Below, piece after piece: positions 30,428 through 42,469 of a stretch of 64,000 nucleotides of DNA. Location: the NCBI RefSeq assembly GCF_030284385.1, contig NZ_CP127221.1:1612001-1676000 (forward strand), written 5' to 3'. The first letter of the stretch is position 1, and each line of letters opens with the position of its first letter. Made by a program: the position numbers and the translations under genes. This DNA is from Altererythrobacter rubellus. GTDB lineage: Bacteria; Pseudomonadota; Alphaproteobacteria; Sphingomonadales; Sphingomonadaceae. The notes beneath the pieces were generated by a model. That model was not told where the DNA came from. It saw only the letters and a program-made list of their open reading frames with translations, and did no database searches.

Positions 30428-32314
30428 ATGTCGATAACCCCGCAATGGAAGGATGAATTGCGCGCACGTGTGACGCTGTCTTCCGTCATCATGCGGACGA
30501 CCAAGCTGCAACGTGCGGGGCGTGAGTGGAAGGCTTGCTGCCCGTTCCACAATGAGAAGACGCCCAGCTTCACGGTCAATGATCAGAAGGGTTTCTACCA
30601 CTGCTTCGGCTGCGGCGCGCATGGCGATGTAATTTCATGGATGACCGACCAGCGTGGGCTGCCCTTTATTGACGCGATCAAGGAACTGGCTGCGCAGGCA
30701 GGTATGGAGGTTCCGGCCCCCGATCCTGTGGCCGCGAAACGCGCGGAGAAGCGGGCCGGCCTGGTCGATGTGACCGAAGCGGCACAGAAGTGGTTTGCCG
30801 CTAATCTGTATGGGCCGGACGGGGAGAGCGCTCGCGAATATCTGCGCTCAAGAGGTTTCAGCCGCCGCATCGTCGAAGAATTCGGCTTCGGCTATGCGCC
30901 AGACAGCAAAATCGCCCTGAAAAGCGCATTGTCCGACTTCGATGACGCAATGTTGGTCGAAAGCGGAATGCAGATCAGTGTTGAAGACAAAACACCCTAT
31001 GACCGCTTTCGTGACCGGTTGATGCTGCCCATACAGGATCAACGCGGGCGCGTGATCGCATTCGGCGGGCGCATTCTTGAGTCGCGCGATGGCATGGCGA
31101 AGTACCTAAACTCGCCCGACACCCCGCTGTTCGACAAGGGCCGCACGCTTTACAATCTGCACCGCGCAGGGCCCGCTAGCCGCCAGACCAATCGTTTGGT
31201 CGTGGTTGAAGGCTATATGGATGTCATCGCGCTGGCCAATGCGGGCATTACCGATGCGGTGGCGCCGCTCGGCACCGCGCTCACGGAAAACCAGCTGACC
31301 TTGTTATGGCGCTTGGTCGATGCGCCAATTTTGTGTTTCGATGGCGACAATGCCGGGCGGCGTGCGGCGATGCGAGCGATCGGACGCGCTTTGCCCATGT
31401 TGCAACCTGGAAAGACATTGTCGATTGTGCGCCTGCCCGCCGGGCTCGATCCGGATGATCTGATCAAAAAACAAGGCGCGGGTGCGCTTGAAAAACTACT
31501 CGCGAGCCCGGCCAGCCTGCTCGACAACCTGTGGATTTTTGAGCGCGACGCGCAGGAACTCAGTACGCCAGAGGACAAGGCCGGCTTGAAAGCGCGTTTG
31601 CTGGAGCATGTCGATACGATCCAACATGCCGATATTCGCGCGCTTTACAAACGTGAATTGCTGGAGCGTTTTTCCGATTTCGCTTTTCCACCACGCCCTA
31701 AACGCGATTGGAAACCTGGCTCCCGCTCAACTTGGCAGCCCAGCCCCCGCCTTTCCAGTGATGCCGCCTCCAAGCTGCAACGCGCTCTGTCTGGCGGCGC
31801 GCGTGACGAGTTTACGCGCGCGGTTATCCATGGGCTTTTGCAGCATCCAAGCGAAATTGTCCGGCACACCGAAGCCTTGGGTAAACTCGCACAGAATGAT
31901 GCAAAAATGACAGAAACTGTCGAAAGCTTGCTTGAACTGTCAGAAACGCTTGATTCGCACGGGCAAGTCGCCATATCAGGCGCAGAAGGCCTTCCTGCCC
32001 CACCGGATAACAAACGATACGCTTTCCTGCGAGAAAGCACCGACCCGGTAGATGCGCGCGAGGAATTGGCTGAAGCCGTTGCGTTACTGGTCGAGAGGCC
32101 GGCCCTCTTGTCTGCCCTCGAGGCTGCAAAGGCGCGGTTTGATGAAGACCCAGAAGGGGCGTTTGCAGAGCAGACGCGTTTGCGGGAACGGTTGGCTACA
32201 CTGAATTTACGTCTGAAGGAATTTGGACGACGCAAGGCCGGGAAACCGGCCGGGACAGAAATTTCTCGCGAGGGCGCTGAATTCGAGCAGCTCTCCGACA
32301 TGAACACGGACTGA
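30428..32314 (+). CDS. dnaG: DNA primase
   Basis: 628 residues. It makes RNA primers at the replication fork. Seen: CHC2 zinc finger (CPFHNEKTPSF, then FYHCFGCGAHGD, about residues 37-65), the RNA polymerase core with EYLRSRGFSRRIVEEFGFGYAP, TOPRIM domain with VVVEGYMDVIAL and FDGDNAGRRAA, and a C-terminal region that would contact DnaB helicase. Nine bp before rpoD, the reduced macromolecular-synthesis operon (rpsU is not here). Confidence 0.97.
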   Translation: MSITPQWKDELRARVTLSSVIMRTTKLQRAGREWKACCPFHNEKTPSFTVNDQKGFYHCFGCGAHGDVISWMTDQRGLPFIDAIKELAAQAGMEVPAPDPVAAKRAEKRAGLVDVTEAAQKWFAANLYGPDGESAREYLRSRGFSRRIVEEFGFGYAPDSKIALKSALSDFDDAMLVESGMQISVEDKTPYDRFRDRLMLPIQDQRGRVIAFGGRILESRDGMAKYLNSPDTPLFDKGRTLYNLHRAGPASRQTNRLVVVEGYMDVIALANAGITDAVAPLGTALTENQLTLLWRLVDAPILCFDGDNAGRRAAMRAIGRALPMLQPGKTLSIVRLPAGLDPDDLIKKQGAGALEKLLASPASLLDNLWIFERDAQELSTPEDKAGLKARLLEHVDTIQHADIRALYKRELLERFSDFAFPPRPKRDWKPGSRSTWQPSPRLSSDAASKLQRALSGGARDEFTRAVIHGLLQHPSEIVRHTEALGKLAQNDAKMTETVESLLELSETLDSHGQVAISGAEGLPAPPDNKRYAFLRESTDPVDAREELAEAVALLVERPALLSALEAAKARFDEDPEGAFAEQTRLRERLATLNLRLKEFGRRKAGKPAGTEISREGAEFEQLSDMNTD

Positions 32315-32323
32315 TTTGGACCT

Positions 32324-34345
32324 ATGGCTTCACGGACAAAAAGCGCACCGAACAAAGATGACGACGCTCCGCTGATCGACCTCAACGAAGCTTCGATCAA
32401 GAAGCTGATGACCAAGGCAAAGAAGAAGGGCTACGTCACGCTGGACGAGCTGAACGAAGCTTTGCCAACGGATATGGATTCCGAAAAAATCGAGGACGTC
32501 CAGACCGCTTTGTCTGAAATGGGCGTGCAGATCGTCGAGAGTGACGAAGATGCTGAAGCTGAAGCCGAGCAGGAAGCCGAAGTGGCTGAAATGCAGGTCG
32601 ATGAAGGCAAGAAAGACGCGAAGAAGCCTGCAGCGGCGGCGGCTGCCAAGAAGACGACAACCGGTGACCGAACCGACGATCCGGTGCGCATGTATCTGCG
32701 CGAAATGGGCGCAGTGGAATTGCTCAGCCGTGAAGGCGAAATCGCGATTGCGAAGCGCATTGAGGCTGGCCGTGACATGATGATCATGGGCCTTTGCCAA
32801 AGCCCGATCACGTTCCACGCGATCATTCAGTGGTCCGAAGCGCTCAACAATGAAGAAATGCAGCTGCGCGAGATCCTGGATCTCGACGCGATGCTATCCA
32901 AGGAACCGCCTGCAGAAAAGCTGCAAGACGGCGCCGAAGATGACGATGATGACGATATCTCGGAAGAGACCGCTGGCCCGACTATTCGCGACGATGATGA
33001 TGTCGAAGACGAAGATGACGGCGAAGAAGGCGAAGACGGCGAAGGCAAGAAAAGCGACGACGATGAAGATGAAGACAACACCATGTCGCTCGCGCAGATG
33101 GAAGAAGCGCTAAAACCTGACGCAATCGAACGCTTCGCGCGCATCACGCAGACCTTCAAGAAGTTCGAAAAACTCCAGGCCGAGCGTGTCGAAACACTCG
33201 CTGCCGGCAATGAATTCCCGAAGGCCAAGGAAAACCGCTACGAGAAGCTTGGTGAAGAGCTGACCGGTGAAGTGGAAAGCATGCAGTTCCACGCCACCAA
33301 GATCGAATTCCTGGTGGATAATCTGTATGCATTCAACCGCCGCCTGACGGCGCTCGGCGGCCAAATGCTGCGGTTGGCCGAACGTCATAAAGTCAAACGC
33401 CTCGACTTCCTGAAAGCCTATGTCGGCAATGAGCTGGACGACGGCTGGCTCGAAGCCAACGCAAAGAAAGACAAGAAATGGGCGGCCTTCGCTGAAAAGG
33501 AAGCCGACGCAATTGATCGAATTCGCGCTGAAATCTCAGACATCGCCAGCCAGACCGGCATGTCGCTGACTGAACTCCGCCGAATCGTAAACATGGTACA
33601 GAAGGGCGAGCGTGAAGCGCGTATCGCCAAGAAGGAAATGGTTGAGGCCAACCTTCGCCTGGTGATCTCGATCGCCAAGAAATATACCAACCGCGGCCTG
33701 CAATTCCTTGACCTAATTCAGGAAGGGAACATCGGCCTGATGAAAGCGGTCGACAAGTTCGAATACCGCCGCGGCTACAAGTTCAGCACCTACGCGACTT
33801 GGTGGATCCGACAGGCGATCACGCGCTCGATTGCCGATCAGGCGCGCACTATCCGTATCCCGGTCCATATGATCGAGACGATCAACAAGCTTGTACGCAC
33901 CTCGCGCCAATTCCTGCACGAGGAAGGCCGAGAGCCCACTCCTGAGGAAATGGCAGCACGCCTCTCCATGCCGCTGGAAAAGGTTCGCAAGGTGATGAAG
34001 ATCGCCAAGGAACCGATTTCTCTTGAGACACCAATCGGTGACGAAGAAGATTCACATCTGGGCGATTTTATCGAAGACAAGAACGCAATTATCCCTGTGG
34101 ATGCCGCGATTCAGGCGAACCTCAAGGAAACCGTCACTCGCGTGCTCGCATCGCTCACCCCGCGTGAGGAACGCGTGCTGCGCATGCGCTTCGGTATCGG
34201 CATGAACACCGATCACACGCTGGAAGAGGTAGGCCAGCAGTTCTCCGTGACTCGCGAACGTATCCGTCAGATCGAAGCGAAGGCGCTGCGCAAGCTAAAG
34301 CACCCAAGCCGCAGCCGGAAAATGCGTTCGTTCCTGGATCAGTAA
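32324..34345 (+). CDS. rpoD: RNA polymerase sigma factor RpoD (sigma-70)
   Basis: 673 residues. The primary sigma factor. Region 1.1 ([14 protein letters not shown] [20 protein letters not shown]) is followed by region 1.2 [29 protein letters not shown], an acidic non-conserved insert rich in Asp/Glu at about residues 200-250, region 2 ([42 protein letters not shown]), region 3 and region 4 with [23 protein letters not shown]. Typical of alphaproteobacteria. Confidence 0.98.
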   Translation: MASRTKSAPNKDDDAPLIDLNEASIKKLMTKAKKKGYVTLDELNEALPTDMDSEKIEDVQTALSEMGVQIVESDEDAEAEAEQEAEVAEMQVDEGKKDAKKPAAAAAAKKTTTGDRTDDPVRMYLREMGAVELLSREGEIAIAKRIEAGRDMMIMGLCQSPITFHAIIQWSEALNNEEMQLREILDLDAMLSKEPPAEKLQDGAEDDDDDDISEETAGPTIRDDDDVEDEDDGEEGEDGEGKKSDDDEDEDNTMSLAQMEEALKPDAIERFARITQTFKKFEKLQAERVETLAAGNEFPKAKENRYEKLGEELTGEVESMQFHATKIEFLVDNLYAFNRRLTALGGQMLRLAERHKVKRLDFLKAYVGNELDDGWLEANAKKDKKWAAFAEKEADAIDRIRAEISDIASQTGMSLTELRRIVNMVQKGEREARIAKKEMVEANLRLVISIAKKYTNRGLQFLDLIQEGNIGLMKAVDKFEYRRGYKFSTYATWWIRQAITRSIADQARTIRIPVHMIETINKLVRTSRQFLHEEGREPTPEEMAARLSMPLEKVRKVMKIAKEPISLETPIGDEEDSHLGDFIEDKNAIIPVDAAIQANLKETVTRVLASLTPREERVLRMRFGIGMNTDHTLEEVGQQFSVTRERIRQIEAKALRKLKHPSRSRKMRSFLDQ

Positions 34346-34438
34346 GGTCGGTTTTCCCCATAAAGGCGCATTCCGCTCTCGCGTTCTAGCTTGAATTGCG
34401 ATACCCATTGTGCGGTGCAGCATTTTGGGTTTCGAACC

Positions 34439-35062
34439 ATGCCAACCATTGCCATCATCAGCCAAAAGGGCGGGTCGGGTAAGACCACCATCGCCCTGCA
34501 CTTGGCCGCGAGCGATGCGCAGGCGAAGCAGCCAGCCTGCGTCATCGATACCGACCCGCAAGCCACCGCGGCAACGTGGGGCGACTGGCGCGGGGATTTC
34601 TACCCGTTTGTTGTCACCAGCCCCCCTGCCCGGCTCGCGAAGACCATCGAGCGTGCGCATAAGCAGGACGAAGTAGACGTGGTGGTCATCGACACGCCGC
34701 CACACGCCGAAGCTGCGATGCGCGAAGCAATCAAAGCCGCTGATCTGGTGCTGATCCCTTCGCGCCCACGTGCGTTTGACTTGCACGCCCTCGAAGCTGT
34801 GGCTGAAATGATCGAGTTCGCAGGCAAGCCCGCCTATGTCGTGCTTAACGCTGTGCCTGCAGGCGCGACCCGCCAGATCGCAAAAGCCAAAGAGACCGCA
34901 AAACAGTTTGGTCTCAAAACCTGCCCCGTGACCTTTGGCGAGCGCGCGGACTTCCTCCGATCCTCTGCCAAGGGCGAGGTCGCTTCAGAAATCGATGCGA
35001 CCGGAAAAGCTGCTGCTGAAGCCAAAAAACTTTGGGCGTGGGCACGCAAGCAGGTAAGCTGA
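34439..35062 (+). CDS. ParA/MinD-family ATPase (orphan)
   Basis: 207 residues from ATG 34439. Deviant Walker A KGGSGKTT at residues 10-17 with the signature first Lys, CVIDTDPQATAATWGDWR (A'), and VVIDTPPHAE (Walker B). This is the compact ParA type without an N-terminal DNA-binding domain. No parB, minE or parS-like repeats are near, so the cargo is unknown; options include chromosome, protein-cluster or carboxysome-like positioning factors. Between rpoD and rpiB. Confidence 0.85.
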   Translation: MPTIAIISQKGGSGKTTIALHLAASDAQAKQPACVIDTDPQATAATWGDWRGDFYPFVVTSPPARLAKTIERAHKQDEVDVVVIDTPPHAEAAMREAIKAADLVLIPSRPRAFDLHALEAVAEMIEFAGKPAYVVLNAVPAGATRQIAKAKETAKQFGLKTCPVTFGERADFLRSSAKGEVASEIDATGKAAAEAKKLWAWARKQVS

Positions 35063-35131
35063 TCACAGATCGCGGTAGAAAAGCCGGTATTCGGGGTAGA
35101 GAGAATCATCACCCTACCCTATGTGGTCAAT

Positions 35132-35596
35132 ATGCGTATCGCGATTGCATCTGACCACGCCGCCACCGAGCTCAAATCAGAGCTTGCAGAGTGGCTGATG
35201 GAAGCCGGGCACGAAGTTGCAGACCTTGGGCCCCATTCGACCGAAAGCGTCGACTACCCTGACTATGGCTACAAGCTGGCCGAAGTTGTGGCTGATGGCA
35301 CAGCAGAGCGCGGAATTGCCTTGTGCGGCAGCGGGATCGGAATCTCAATTAGCGTCAATCGCAATCCTGCTGTGCGCTGCGCCCTGGTTTCAGAGCCCTT
35401 GTCGGCGGCCTTGTGCCGCGAGCATAATGACGCAAACTGCATTGCCATGGGCGCGCGGCTGATCGGGATCGAAATGGCCAAGGCCTGCGTTGCAACATTT
35501 CTAGACACCGAATTTGCCGGCGGGCGCCACCAGCGCCGTGTCGACAAATTGTCCAACCCGCCCTTTGACACCGACACGATTGAGCCTCTCCAATGA
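35132..35596 (+). CDS. rpiB: Ribose-5-phosphate isomerase B
   Basis: 154 residues from ATG 35132 (GTG 35123 also in frame). It interconverts ribose 5-phosphate and ribulose 5-phosphate; the latter is also the RibB substrate. Seen: [30 protein letters not shown], the catalytic Cys/Asp region [15 protein letters not shown] and [19 protein letters not shown]. It overlaps glyA by 4 bp, as is common in alphaproteobacteria. Confidence 0.94.
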   Translation: MRIAIASDHAATELKSELAEWLMEAGHEVADLGPHSTESVDYPDYGYKLAEVVADGTAERGIALCGSGIGISISVNRNPAVRCALVSEPLSAALCREHNDANCIAMGARLIGIEMAKACVATFLDTEFAGGRHQRRVDKLSNPPFDTDTIEPLQ

Positions 35597-36903
35597 GCAC
35601 AGCACCCTCTACCGATACCGATATCATGCGCCGTTTCTGGCATGACAACCTGGCTGAAGCCGACCCTGAAATCGCAGAGGCGGTTGGCAAGGAACTGAAA
35701 CGCCAGCAAGACAAGATCGAGCTGATCGCGTCTGAAAATATTGCTTCAAAGGCCGTGCTCGAAGCAACCGGCAGCGTGTTCACCAACAAATATGCAGAAG
35801 GCTATCCCGGCAAGCGTTACTATGGCGGTTGCGACTATGCCGACGTGGTTGAAACACTCGCAATCGATCGCGCGAAAGAACTGTTCGGGTGCAACTTCGC
35901 CAATGTTCAACCCAATTCGGGCAGCCAGATGAATCAGGCCGTGTTCCTTGCGCTGCTGCAGCCTGGCGACACCTTCATGGGCCTAGACCTCAATTCGGGC
36001 GGTCACCTGACCCACGGCTCGCCCGTGAACATGAGCGGCAAGTGGTTCAATCCAGTCGCCTATGGCGTACGCAAGGAAGACGAGCGTATCGACATGGATG
36101 ATGTCATGGCCATCGCGAAAGAGCATAAGCCTAAACTCATCATCGCAGGTGGCACGGCCTATTCGCGCGTTTGGGACTGGGAGGCTTTCCGCAAGGTGGC
36201 CGATGAAGTCGGTGCATATCTGATGGTTGATATGAGCCACATTTCGGGCCTGGTCGCTGGCGGTGCGCACCCCTCACCCTTCCCGCATGCTCACGTGGTC
36301 ACCAGCACGACTCACAAGAGCCTGCGCGGTCCACGTTCAGGGATCATCCTGTGGAACGATGAAGAGCTGACAAAGCCGATCAATATGGCGGTTTTTCCCG
36401 GTATGCAGGGCGGCCCACTGATGCATGTTGTCGCAGCGAAAGCCGTTGCATTCCGCGAGGCATTGCGCCCCGACTTCAAGGCTTACGCCAGCGCCGTGGT
36501 AGAAAACGCTCGGGCTCTGGCGGCCAGCCTCGAGGAAAACGGTCTGCGCATCGTGTCGGGCGGGACGGACAACCATTCCATGCTGGTTGATCTGACTGCC
36601 AAGGATGTGACCGGCAAGGATGCCGAAAAGGGCCTCGACCGCGCGTGGCTCACCTGCAACAAGAACGGCATTCCCTACGATACGCGCAGCCCCTTTGTAA
36701 CAAGTGGTATTCGCCTTGGCACGCCAGCGGGCACTACCCGCGGTTTTGGCCCCGCTGAATTCCGCAAGGTCGGCAAGCTGATCGCCGAAGTGGTCGACGG
36801 ACTTGCCAAGAACGGTCCGGAAGGCGATGCTCAGGTCGAGGAAGCCGTGCGCGGTCGGGTATCGGAGCTGTGCGCAGCCTTTCCTGTCTACCCGGAGAGC
36901 TAA
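35593..36903 (+). CDS. glyA: Serine hydroxymethyltransferase
   Basis: 436 residues. A PLP enzyme that converts serine to glycine and loads one-carbon units onto tetrahydrofolate. Seen: [66 protein letters not shown], the PLP lysine in [15 protein letters not shown], and [20 protein letters not shown] overlap with rpiB. Confidence 0.98.
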   Translation: MSTAPSTDTDIMRRFWHDNLAEADPEIAEAVGKELKRQQDKIELIASENIASKAVLEATGSVFTNKYAEGYPGKRYYGGCDYADVVETLAIDRAKELFGCNFANVQPNSGSQMNQAVFLALLQPGDTFMGLDLNSGGHLTHGSPVNMSGKWFNPVAYGVRKEDERIDMDDVMAIAKEHKPKLIIAGGTAYSRVWDWEAFRKVADEVGAYLMVDMSHISGLVAGGAHPSPFPHAHVVTSTTHKSLRGPRSGIILWNDEELTKPINMAVFPGMQGGPLMHVVAAKAVAFREALRPDFKAYASAVVENARALAASLEENGLRIVSGGTDNHSMLVDLTAKDVTGKDAEKGLDRAWLTCNKNGIPYDTRSPFVTSGIRLGTPAGTTRGFGPAEFRKVGKLIAEVVDGLAKNGPEGDAQVEEAVRGRVSELCAAFPVYPES

Positions 36904-36906
36904 ACC

Positions 36907-37125
36907 ATGACTGACAAGAACCCTCAAGAAGGCAACATCTTCGAAGATGTGAAAGACGAAGTTGTCGGTATCGCCAAAGGGGGCGCGAAGCACCCTGGAA
37001 CCAAGCCAGTTCTTACAGGCGCAACTGTCGGCGCAGTCGCAGGCGCGCTTCTGCCCGTCGTGACGTGGCCTGTTGGTTTGATCGCGGGTGTAGGCATCGC
37101 GATCTACAGCCGCGTCAAGAAATAG
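36907..37125 (+). CDS. Small glycine-rich protein of unknown function
   Basis: 72 residues, three bp after glyA, so in the same operon. The N-terminal half is polar (NPQEGNIFEDVKDEVVGIAKGG); the C-terminal half (TGATVGAVAGALLPVVTWPVG) is a glycine-zipper-like hydrophobic stretch that could span the membrane, ending in basic YSRVKK. No family recognised. Conserved spacing with glyA and nrdR suggests it is real, but its job is unknown. Confidence 0.7.
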   Translation: MTDKNPQEGNIFEDVKDEVVGIAKGGAKHPGTKPVLTGATVGAVAGALLPVVTWPVGLIAGVGIAIYSRVKK

Positions 37126-37145
37126 CGGGATAGCTTCGACAAATC

Positions 37146-37616
37146 ATGCGCTGCCCATTTTGCGCCCACGATGACACGCAGGTTAAAGACAGCCGCCCGA
37201 CCGAGGATAACACCTCGATCCGGCGGCGTCGGCAATGCTCAAGCTGCGGTGCGCGTTTCACGACATTCGAGCGCGTCCAGCTGCGCGAAGTCATCGTTGT
37301 CAAAAGCGGAGACCGGCGCGAGGCATTCGATCGCAGCAAGCTGGAGCAATCGGTTACACTCGCCTGCCGCAAACGTGGGGTAGAACAGGAACGTATCGAT
37401 CAGCTTGTCTCTGGCATCCAGCGACAGGTTGAAACAGCGGGTGATCCCGAAGTTGCCTCCTCTCGCATCGGCGGCATGGTGATGGACGGACTACGCCAGA
37501 TCGACAGCGTCGCCTATATCCGCTTTGCCAGTGTTTATCGCGACTTCTCAGAGGCCAAGGACTTCGAAGAATTTGCCAGCACTGTGCAGGAAGCCGCGAT
37601 AGATGGGACAAAGTAA
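37146..37616 (+). CDS. nrdR: Transcriptional repressor NrdR
   Basis: 156 residues. It represses ribonucleotide reductase genes in response to (d)ATP. Seen: N-terminal zinc ribbon [18 protein letters not shown] with [22 protein letters not shown], and an ATP-cone domain with [20 protein letters not shown]. No NrdR box is recognised in the window. It overlaps the following methyltransferase gene by 14 bp. Confidence 0.97.
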   Translation: MRCPFCAHDDTQVKDSRPTEDNTSIRRRRQCSSCGARFTTFERVQLREVIVVKSGDRREAFDRSKLEQSVTLACRKRGVEQERIDQLVSGIQRQVETAGDPEVASSRIGGMVMDGLRQIDSVAYIRFASVYRDFSEAKDFEEFASTVQEAAIDGTK

Positions 37617-38328
37617 CCAGCCCGTCTTTGTGCTGGTTCGCCCGCAACTGGGTGAGAATATCGGCAAGGCAGCGCGCGCCATGCTCAACTTCGGGCTGAC
37701 CGAAATGCGTATTGTTGCGCCGCGCGATGGCTGGCCCAACCCCGATGCCGGCCCCTCAGCTGCTGGCGCGGATATCGTTCTTGAACGCGCAAGAGTCTAC
37801 GAGACCACAGCCGAAGCTGTCGCGGATTGTGCCCACGTCTATGCCACGACTGTGCGCAAGCGCGGCGTTACCAAGCCGGTGGTCGGGCCGGACGAAGCAG
37901 GCAGCGCGATCCACGCCGAGATTGGAAAGAGCGCGATCCTGTTCGGGCCTGAACGTTCAGGTCTGGAAACAGAGGATGTGGCTCTTGCCAGAACGATCCT
38001 TACAGTTCCCATCAACCCGGAATTCGGCTCACTCAATCTCGCGCAAGCTGTGATCTTGTGTGCCTATGAATGGTCAAAGCAGGCCGATCTGGTTCAACCC
38101 ACTGCGGAAGACGAAGCGCTTCCCCCCGCCCCTCAAGAGGAACTAGATGGCTTGATCGCACATCTGGAGCGCATGCTGGAACCAAAGGGCTATTTTCTGC
38201 CGGAAGCGCGGGCAGAAGCTACCCGACGGACCTTGCGGACAGTTCTGACCAAACCCGGTTGGGATTACTTGCAAGTGCGAACATTGCGCGGGGTGTTGTC
38301 ATCGCTTGATCGTGGTGATCGCAAATAA
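37603..38328 (+). CDS. trmJ: tRNA/rRNA methyltransferase, TrmJ type (SPOUT)
   Basis: 241 residues. Seen: [25 protein letters not shown] and motif 2/3 [20 protein letters not shown] with [24 protein letters not shown], the trefoil-knot SAM site of SpoU/TrmH proteins. The closest type is TrmJ, which 2'-O-methylates tRNA position 32; assignment to TrmJ rather than another SPOUT paralogue is probable, not proven. Followed by a hairpin at 38332. Confidence 0.82.
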   Translation: MGQSNQPVFVLVRPQLGENIGKAARAMLNFGLTEMRIVAPRDGWPNPDAGPSAAGADIVLERARVYETTAEAVADCAHVYATTVRKRGVTKPVVGPDEAGSAIHAEIGKSAILFGPERSGLETEDVALARTILTVPINPEFGSLNLAQAVILCAYEWSKQADLVQPTAEDEALPPAPQEELDGLIAHLERMLEPKGYFLPEARAEATRRTLRTVLTKPGWDYLQVRTLRGVLSSLDRGDRK

Positions 38329-38331
38329 AGC

Positions 38332-38362
38332 GGAACGCTCGAGGAAACAGAGCGTTCTTCTG
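38332..38362 (+). terminator. Probable terminator after trmJ
   Basis: Stem GAACGCTC (38333-38340) with GAGCGTTC (38350-38357), 9-nt loop, followed by a short T-containing run TTCT. Weak T-tract, hence moderate confidence. Confidence 0.5.
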
Positions 38363-38432
38363 TAGACATTCAGATGGGCGTGTAGTTAAAGTACGCGACC
38401 CCCCAACCCTCTCCATCCATAGGATTTTATTC

Positions 38433-38648
38433 ATGTTTTCTACGATGCTAGCTCTTGCGCTGGTCGCACAAGCAGAACCTGCTCAGCCCGAAGTTCAAGA
38501 AGAAGAGCGCGCCGCCGAGCAAGCTCAAGAAGAAAAGGCCGAAGACAAACCGATTTGCCGCCGGATCAGCACCGGCATGGGTTCACGCAAGAAAGAGCGT
38601 GTATGCATGACGAGCAAGGAATGGCGCGAATTCAATCGCGGCAACTAA
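38433..38648 (+). CDS. Small secreted protein of unknown function
   Basis: 71 residues. A short hydrophobic N-terminus (MFSTMLALALVAQAEP) looks like a signal peptide. A Glu/Ala-rich linker follows, then a conserved-looking end with two Cys: KPICRRISTGMGSRKKERVC then MTSKEWREF. Short proteins with a CRR...GS...VC...W-E/R end are common as hypotheticals in Sphingomonadales (from memory). SD AGGA lies about 9 nt before the ATG. Function unknown. Confidence 0.65.
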   Translation: MFSTMLALALVAQAEPAQPEVQEEERAAEQAQEEKAEDKPICRRISTGMGSRKKERVCMTSKEWREFNRGN

Positions 38649-38678
38649 ACGCAGTTCGTTTCTGGAACGCGACTTCGA

Positions 38679-38990
38679 TCAATCACGCGTCGCGTCCCAG
38701 ATTTCGAATTCATAGGCGATCGAGTTCTCGACCAGGAGATCCCAGATTGCCTCGATGCGATCACGAGGCATTCCTCTTGCTTCGGCTGCATCGCCTGCAG
38801 CGTTGATCACCGCAGCCTTGCGATCCTCGTCCCGTACGGTGTCACGCGATGGTTTTATCCGCGCGGCGGCACGCATGTAGTCAAACCTGCGCTCAAGCAA
38901 CGCAATCAACTCTCTGTCAGTTGCATCTACGCCTGCCCGAACTTCGATCATGGAAGTACAGTCAGCAGCCATAACAATCGTATCAGTCAT
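38679..38990 (-). CDS. Chorismate mutase (AroQ type)
   Basis: 103 residues from ATG 38990. An all-helical AroQ domain: MIEVRAGVDATDRELIALLERRFDYMRAAARIK, RDEDRKAAVINAAGDAAEARGMP and IEAIWDLLVENSIAYEFEIW. It converts chorismate to prephenate for Phe/Tyr; the related isochorismate-pyruvate lyases cannot be excluded. A longer upstream in-frame extension overlaps the rpsD leader and coding start and is rejected. Divergent from rpsD. Confidence 0.85.
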   Translation of the reverse strand: MTDTIVMAADCTSMIEVRAGVDATDRELIALLERRFDYMRAAARIKPSRDTVRDEDRKAAVINAAGDAAEARGMPRDRIEAIWDLLVENSIAYEFEIWDATRD

Positions 38991-39052
38991 GGCCGCGCTC
39001 TTAGCCTCTGGCGCGCGTTTGTCGAGGGGGCATCTGATCTCCGATCCCCCTC

Positions 39053-39080
39053 TTGACGCGGTGCACAATCCTGCTATCTG
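39053..39080 (+). promoter_or_regulatory. Predicted rpsD promoter
   Basis: -35 TTGACG (39053-39058), 16-bp spacer, -10-like TATCTG (39075-39080). This gives a leader of about 120 nt containing a short GCGG-tag-CCGC hairpin (39116-39126). Confidence 0.45.
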
Positions 39081-39206
39081 CGCGCCTTCGCAAATTGGCT
39101 CCGCACCCCGGTGAAGCGGTAGCCGCGCTTGAAACTTTCTCAAACGCAGCGAGGCCGGGTTAAATGGTCGCCACAGGGGCGGCTCATGCAATTTGAAGGA
39201 TAATCC

Positions 39207-39821
39207 ATGACGAAGCGTACCAGCTCGAAGCATAAACTTGATCGCCGGATGGGCGAAAACATCTGGGGTCGTCCCAATTCCCCGGTGAACAAGCGTTCTT
39301 ACGGCCCGGGCCAGCACGGTCAGCGCCGCAAGAGCAAGATGAGCGATTTCGGCTTGCAGCTGCGCGCCAAGCAGAAGCTTAAGGGCTATTACGGCGACGT
39401 AACCGAGAAGCAGTTCCGCTCTACTTACAAAGATGCAACCAAAATGAAGGGCGACACCGGTCAGAATCTGATCGGTTTACTTGAGCGCCGTCTCGACATG
39501 ATCGTGTATCGCGCGAAGTTTGCACCAACCATCTTTGCCGCACGTCAGATCGTGTCGCATGGCCACATCTATGTGAACGGTGTGAAGTGCAACATTGCAT
39601 CGCGTCGTTGTGATGTAGGCGATGTGATCAGCCTCGGCAGCAAGGCGAAGGAAATGGCGCTGGTTATCGAAGCCCAGAGCCTGCCAGAGCGTGACATTCC
39701 TGATTATGTTGCCCCTGACGGCAATGACAAGGTTCAGTTCACCCGCGTGCCGAAGCTGGACGAAGTGCCTTATCCGGTAACGATGGAACCGAACCTCGTG
39801 GTCGAGTTCTACTCGCGCTAA
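39207..39821 (+). CDS. rpsD: 30S ribosomal protein S4
   Basis: 204 residues. A primary 16S rRNA-binding protein that nucleates 30S assembly. Seen: [88 protein letters not shown] (the S4 RNA-binding domain). It stands alone, not in the alpha operon, as usual for Sphingomonadales. A strong terminator follows. Confidence 0.98.
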   Translation: MTKRTSSKHKLDRRMGENIWGRPNSPVNKRSYGPGQHGQRRKSKMSDFGLQLRAKQKLKGYYGDVTEKQFRSTYKDATKMKGDTGQNLIGLLERRLDMIVYRAKFAPTIFAARQIVSHGHIYVNGVKCNIASRRCDVGDVISLGSKAKEMALVIEAQSLPERDIPDYVAPDGNDKVQFTRVPKLDEVPYPVTMEPNLVVEFYSR

Positions 39822-39840
39822 TCCAAGAGATCAGCACGAT

Positions 39841-39885
39841 ATACAAACAGGGCGGCCTTTGCGGGCCGCCCTGTTTGTATTTGCC
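39841..39885 (+). terminator. Strong terminator after rpsD
   Basis: A perfect 17-bp stem (39841-39857 with 39864-39880, core CAGGGCGGCC/GGCCGCCCTG) around the loop TTTGCG. The T-containing end GTTTGTATTTG makes it a good rho-independent terminator for rpsD. Confidence 0.85.
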
Positions 39886-39917
39886 TAAATCCCTTTGCAG
39901 GGCCTATCCTCCGCGAA

Positions 39918-41701
<1,784 letters not shown>

Positions 41702-41702
41702 T

Positions 41703-41745
41703 CACTCAAAAGAAAAAGGCCGACGATGCAACTCACCGCCGGCCT
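41703..41745 (-). terminator. Terminator after the outer-membrane protein gene
   Basis: On the minus strand AGGCCGGCG pairs with CGTCGGCCT (one G-U), followed by TTTTTCTTTT. It lies between the OMP gene stop at 41764 and tgt, so insulates tgt. Confidence 0.75.
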
Positions 41746-41763
41746 GTTCCTGTTTCTCGATGA

Positions 41764-42312
41764 TTAGAAAGAGAAAACGAATCCAGTGGTGCCACGGACC
41801 GTGTCGAACGAAACTGTGTCGACATTGAAACGCAGCTTTCCGCCAGCGAGCGGAATATCGATGCCAGCACCGACGATCAGATCACCATCGCTGGTGTCAA
41901 CACCGTCCAGGTCGCCATCGTCGAGCTCAACATTCAGAATTTCTTCAACGTCGAGTTCGATTTCCTGGTAGCCACCACGCAGGTAGTATTTGGTGCCGCT
42001 TGAATCGACGATACCGAAGCGAGCCAGCGCGCCATATTCATAGTCGACTGCATCTGTGCCGAAGTGGAAGTTGCCTTCAACACCGGCGAACAGATCACCA
42101 CCAATGGGGAAATCGACGCCCGCAACCACACCGAAAATCGGGCTTGCATCGTCAATATCGAAACCCTCGGCTTCGTCGGAACCGATACCAAGATCATGGT
42201 AGCCAGCTGATACGCCGATGAATGTTTCGGTTTCGTTGGAATCCTGAGCCAGCGCAGCGGCTGGCGTCATCATAGCCGCTGCGAACAGCCCTGCTACAAA
42301 CTGCTTTTTCAT
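41764..42312 (-). CDS. Small outer-membrane beta-barrel protein
   Basis: 182 residues. Signal peptide about 1-22 (MKKQFVAGLFAAAMMTPAAAL then AQD). The body alternates strands and acidic turns (YHDLGIGSDEAEGFDIDD, LRGGYQEIELDVEEILNVEL), ending in FDTVRGTTGFVFSF; the terminal Phe is the BAM recognition signature. It resembles porin / opacity-family 8-strand barrels. The acidic loops suggest cation-rich (marine) surroundings, which is inference. Monocistronic with its own terminator. Confidence 0.82.
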   Translation of the reverse strand: MKKQFVAGLFAAAMMTPAAALAQDSNETETFIGVSAGYHDLGIGSDEAEGFDIDDASPIFGVVAGVDFPIGGDLFAGVEGNFHFGTDAVDYEYGALARFGIVDSSGTKYYLRGGYQEIELDVEEILNVELDDGDLDGVDTSDGDLIVGAGIDIPLAGGKLRFNVDTVSFDTVRGTTGFVFSF

Positions 42313-42469
42313 TCTTTTGTACTTTCATTCTTCACCGCTCAGGGGGCGAGCGGCGCAGCCCATATCGTTCCCAAGCCCGAGGCCAACAAGGCAACTTAAA
42401 GTCGCATTTTACTGTTTATATTCGATAATCTGAGGGTGTTGTAATACGGTAACACACAGCGCGTTCTGG

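Noticed and set aside
42436..42455. GTGTT-N10-AACAC inverted repeat upstream of the outer-membrane protein gene
   Set aside because: Arms are only 5 bp and occur once; not distinguishable from chance without comparison.
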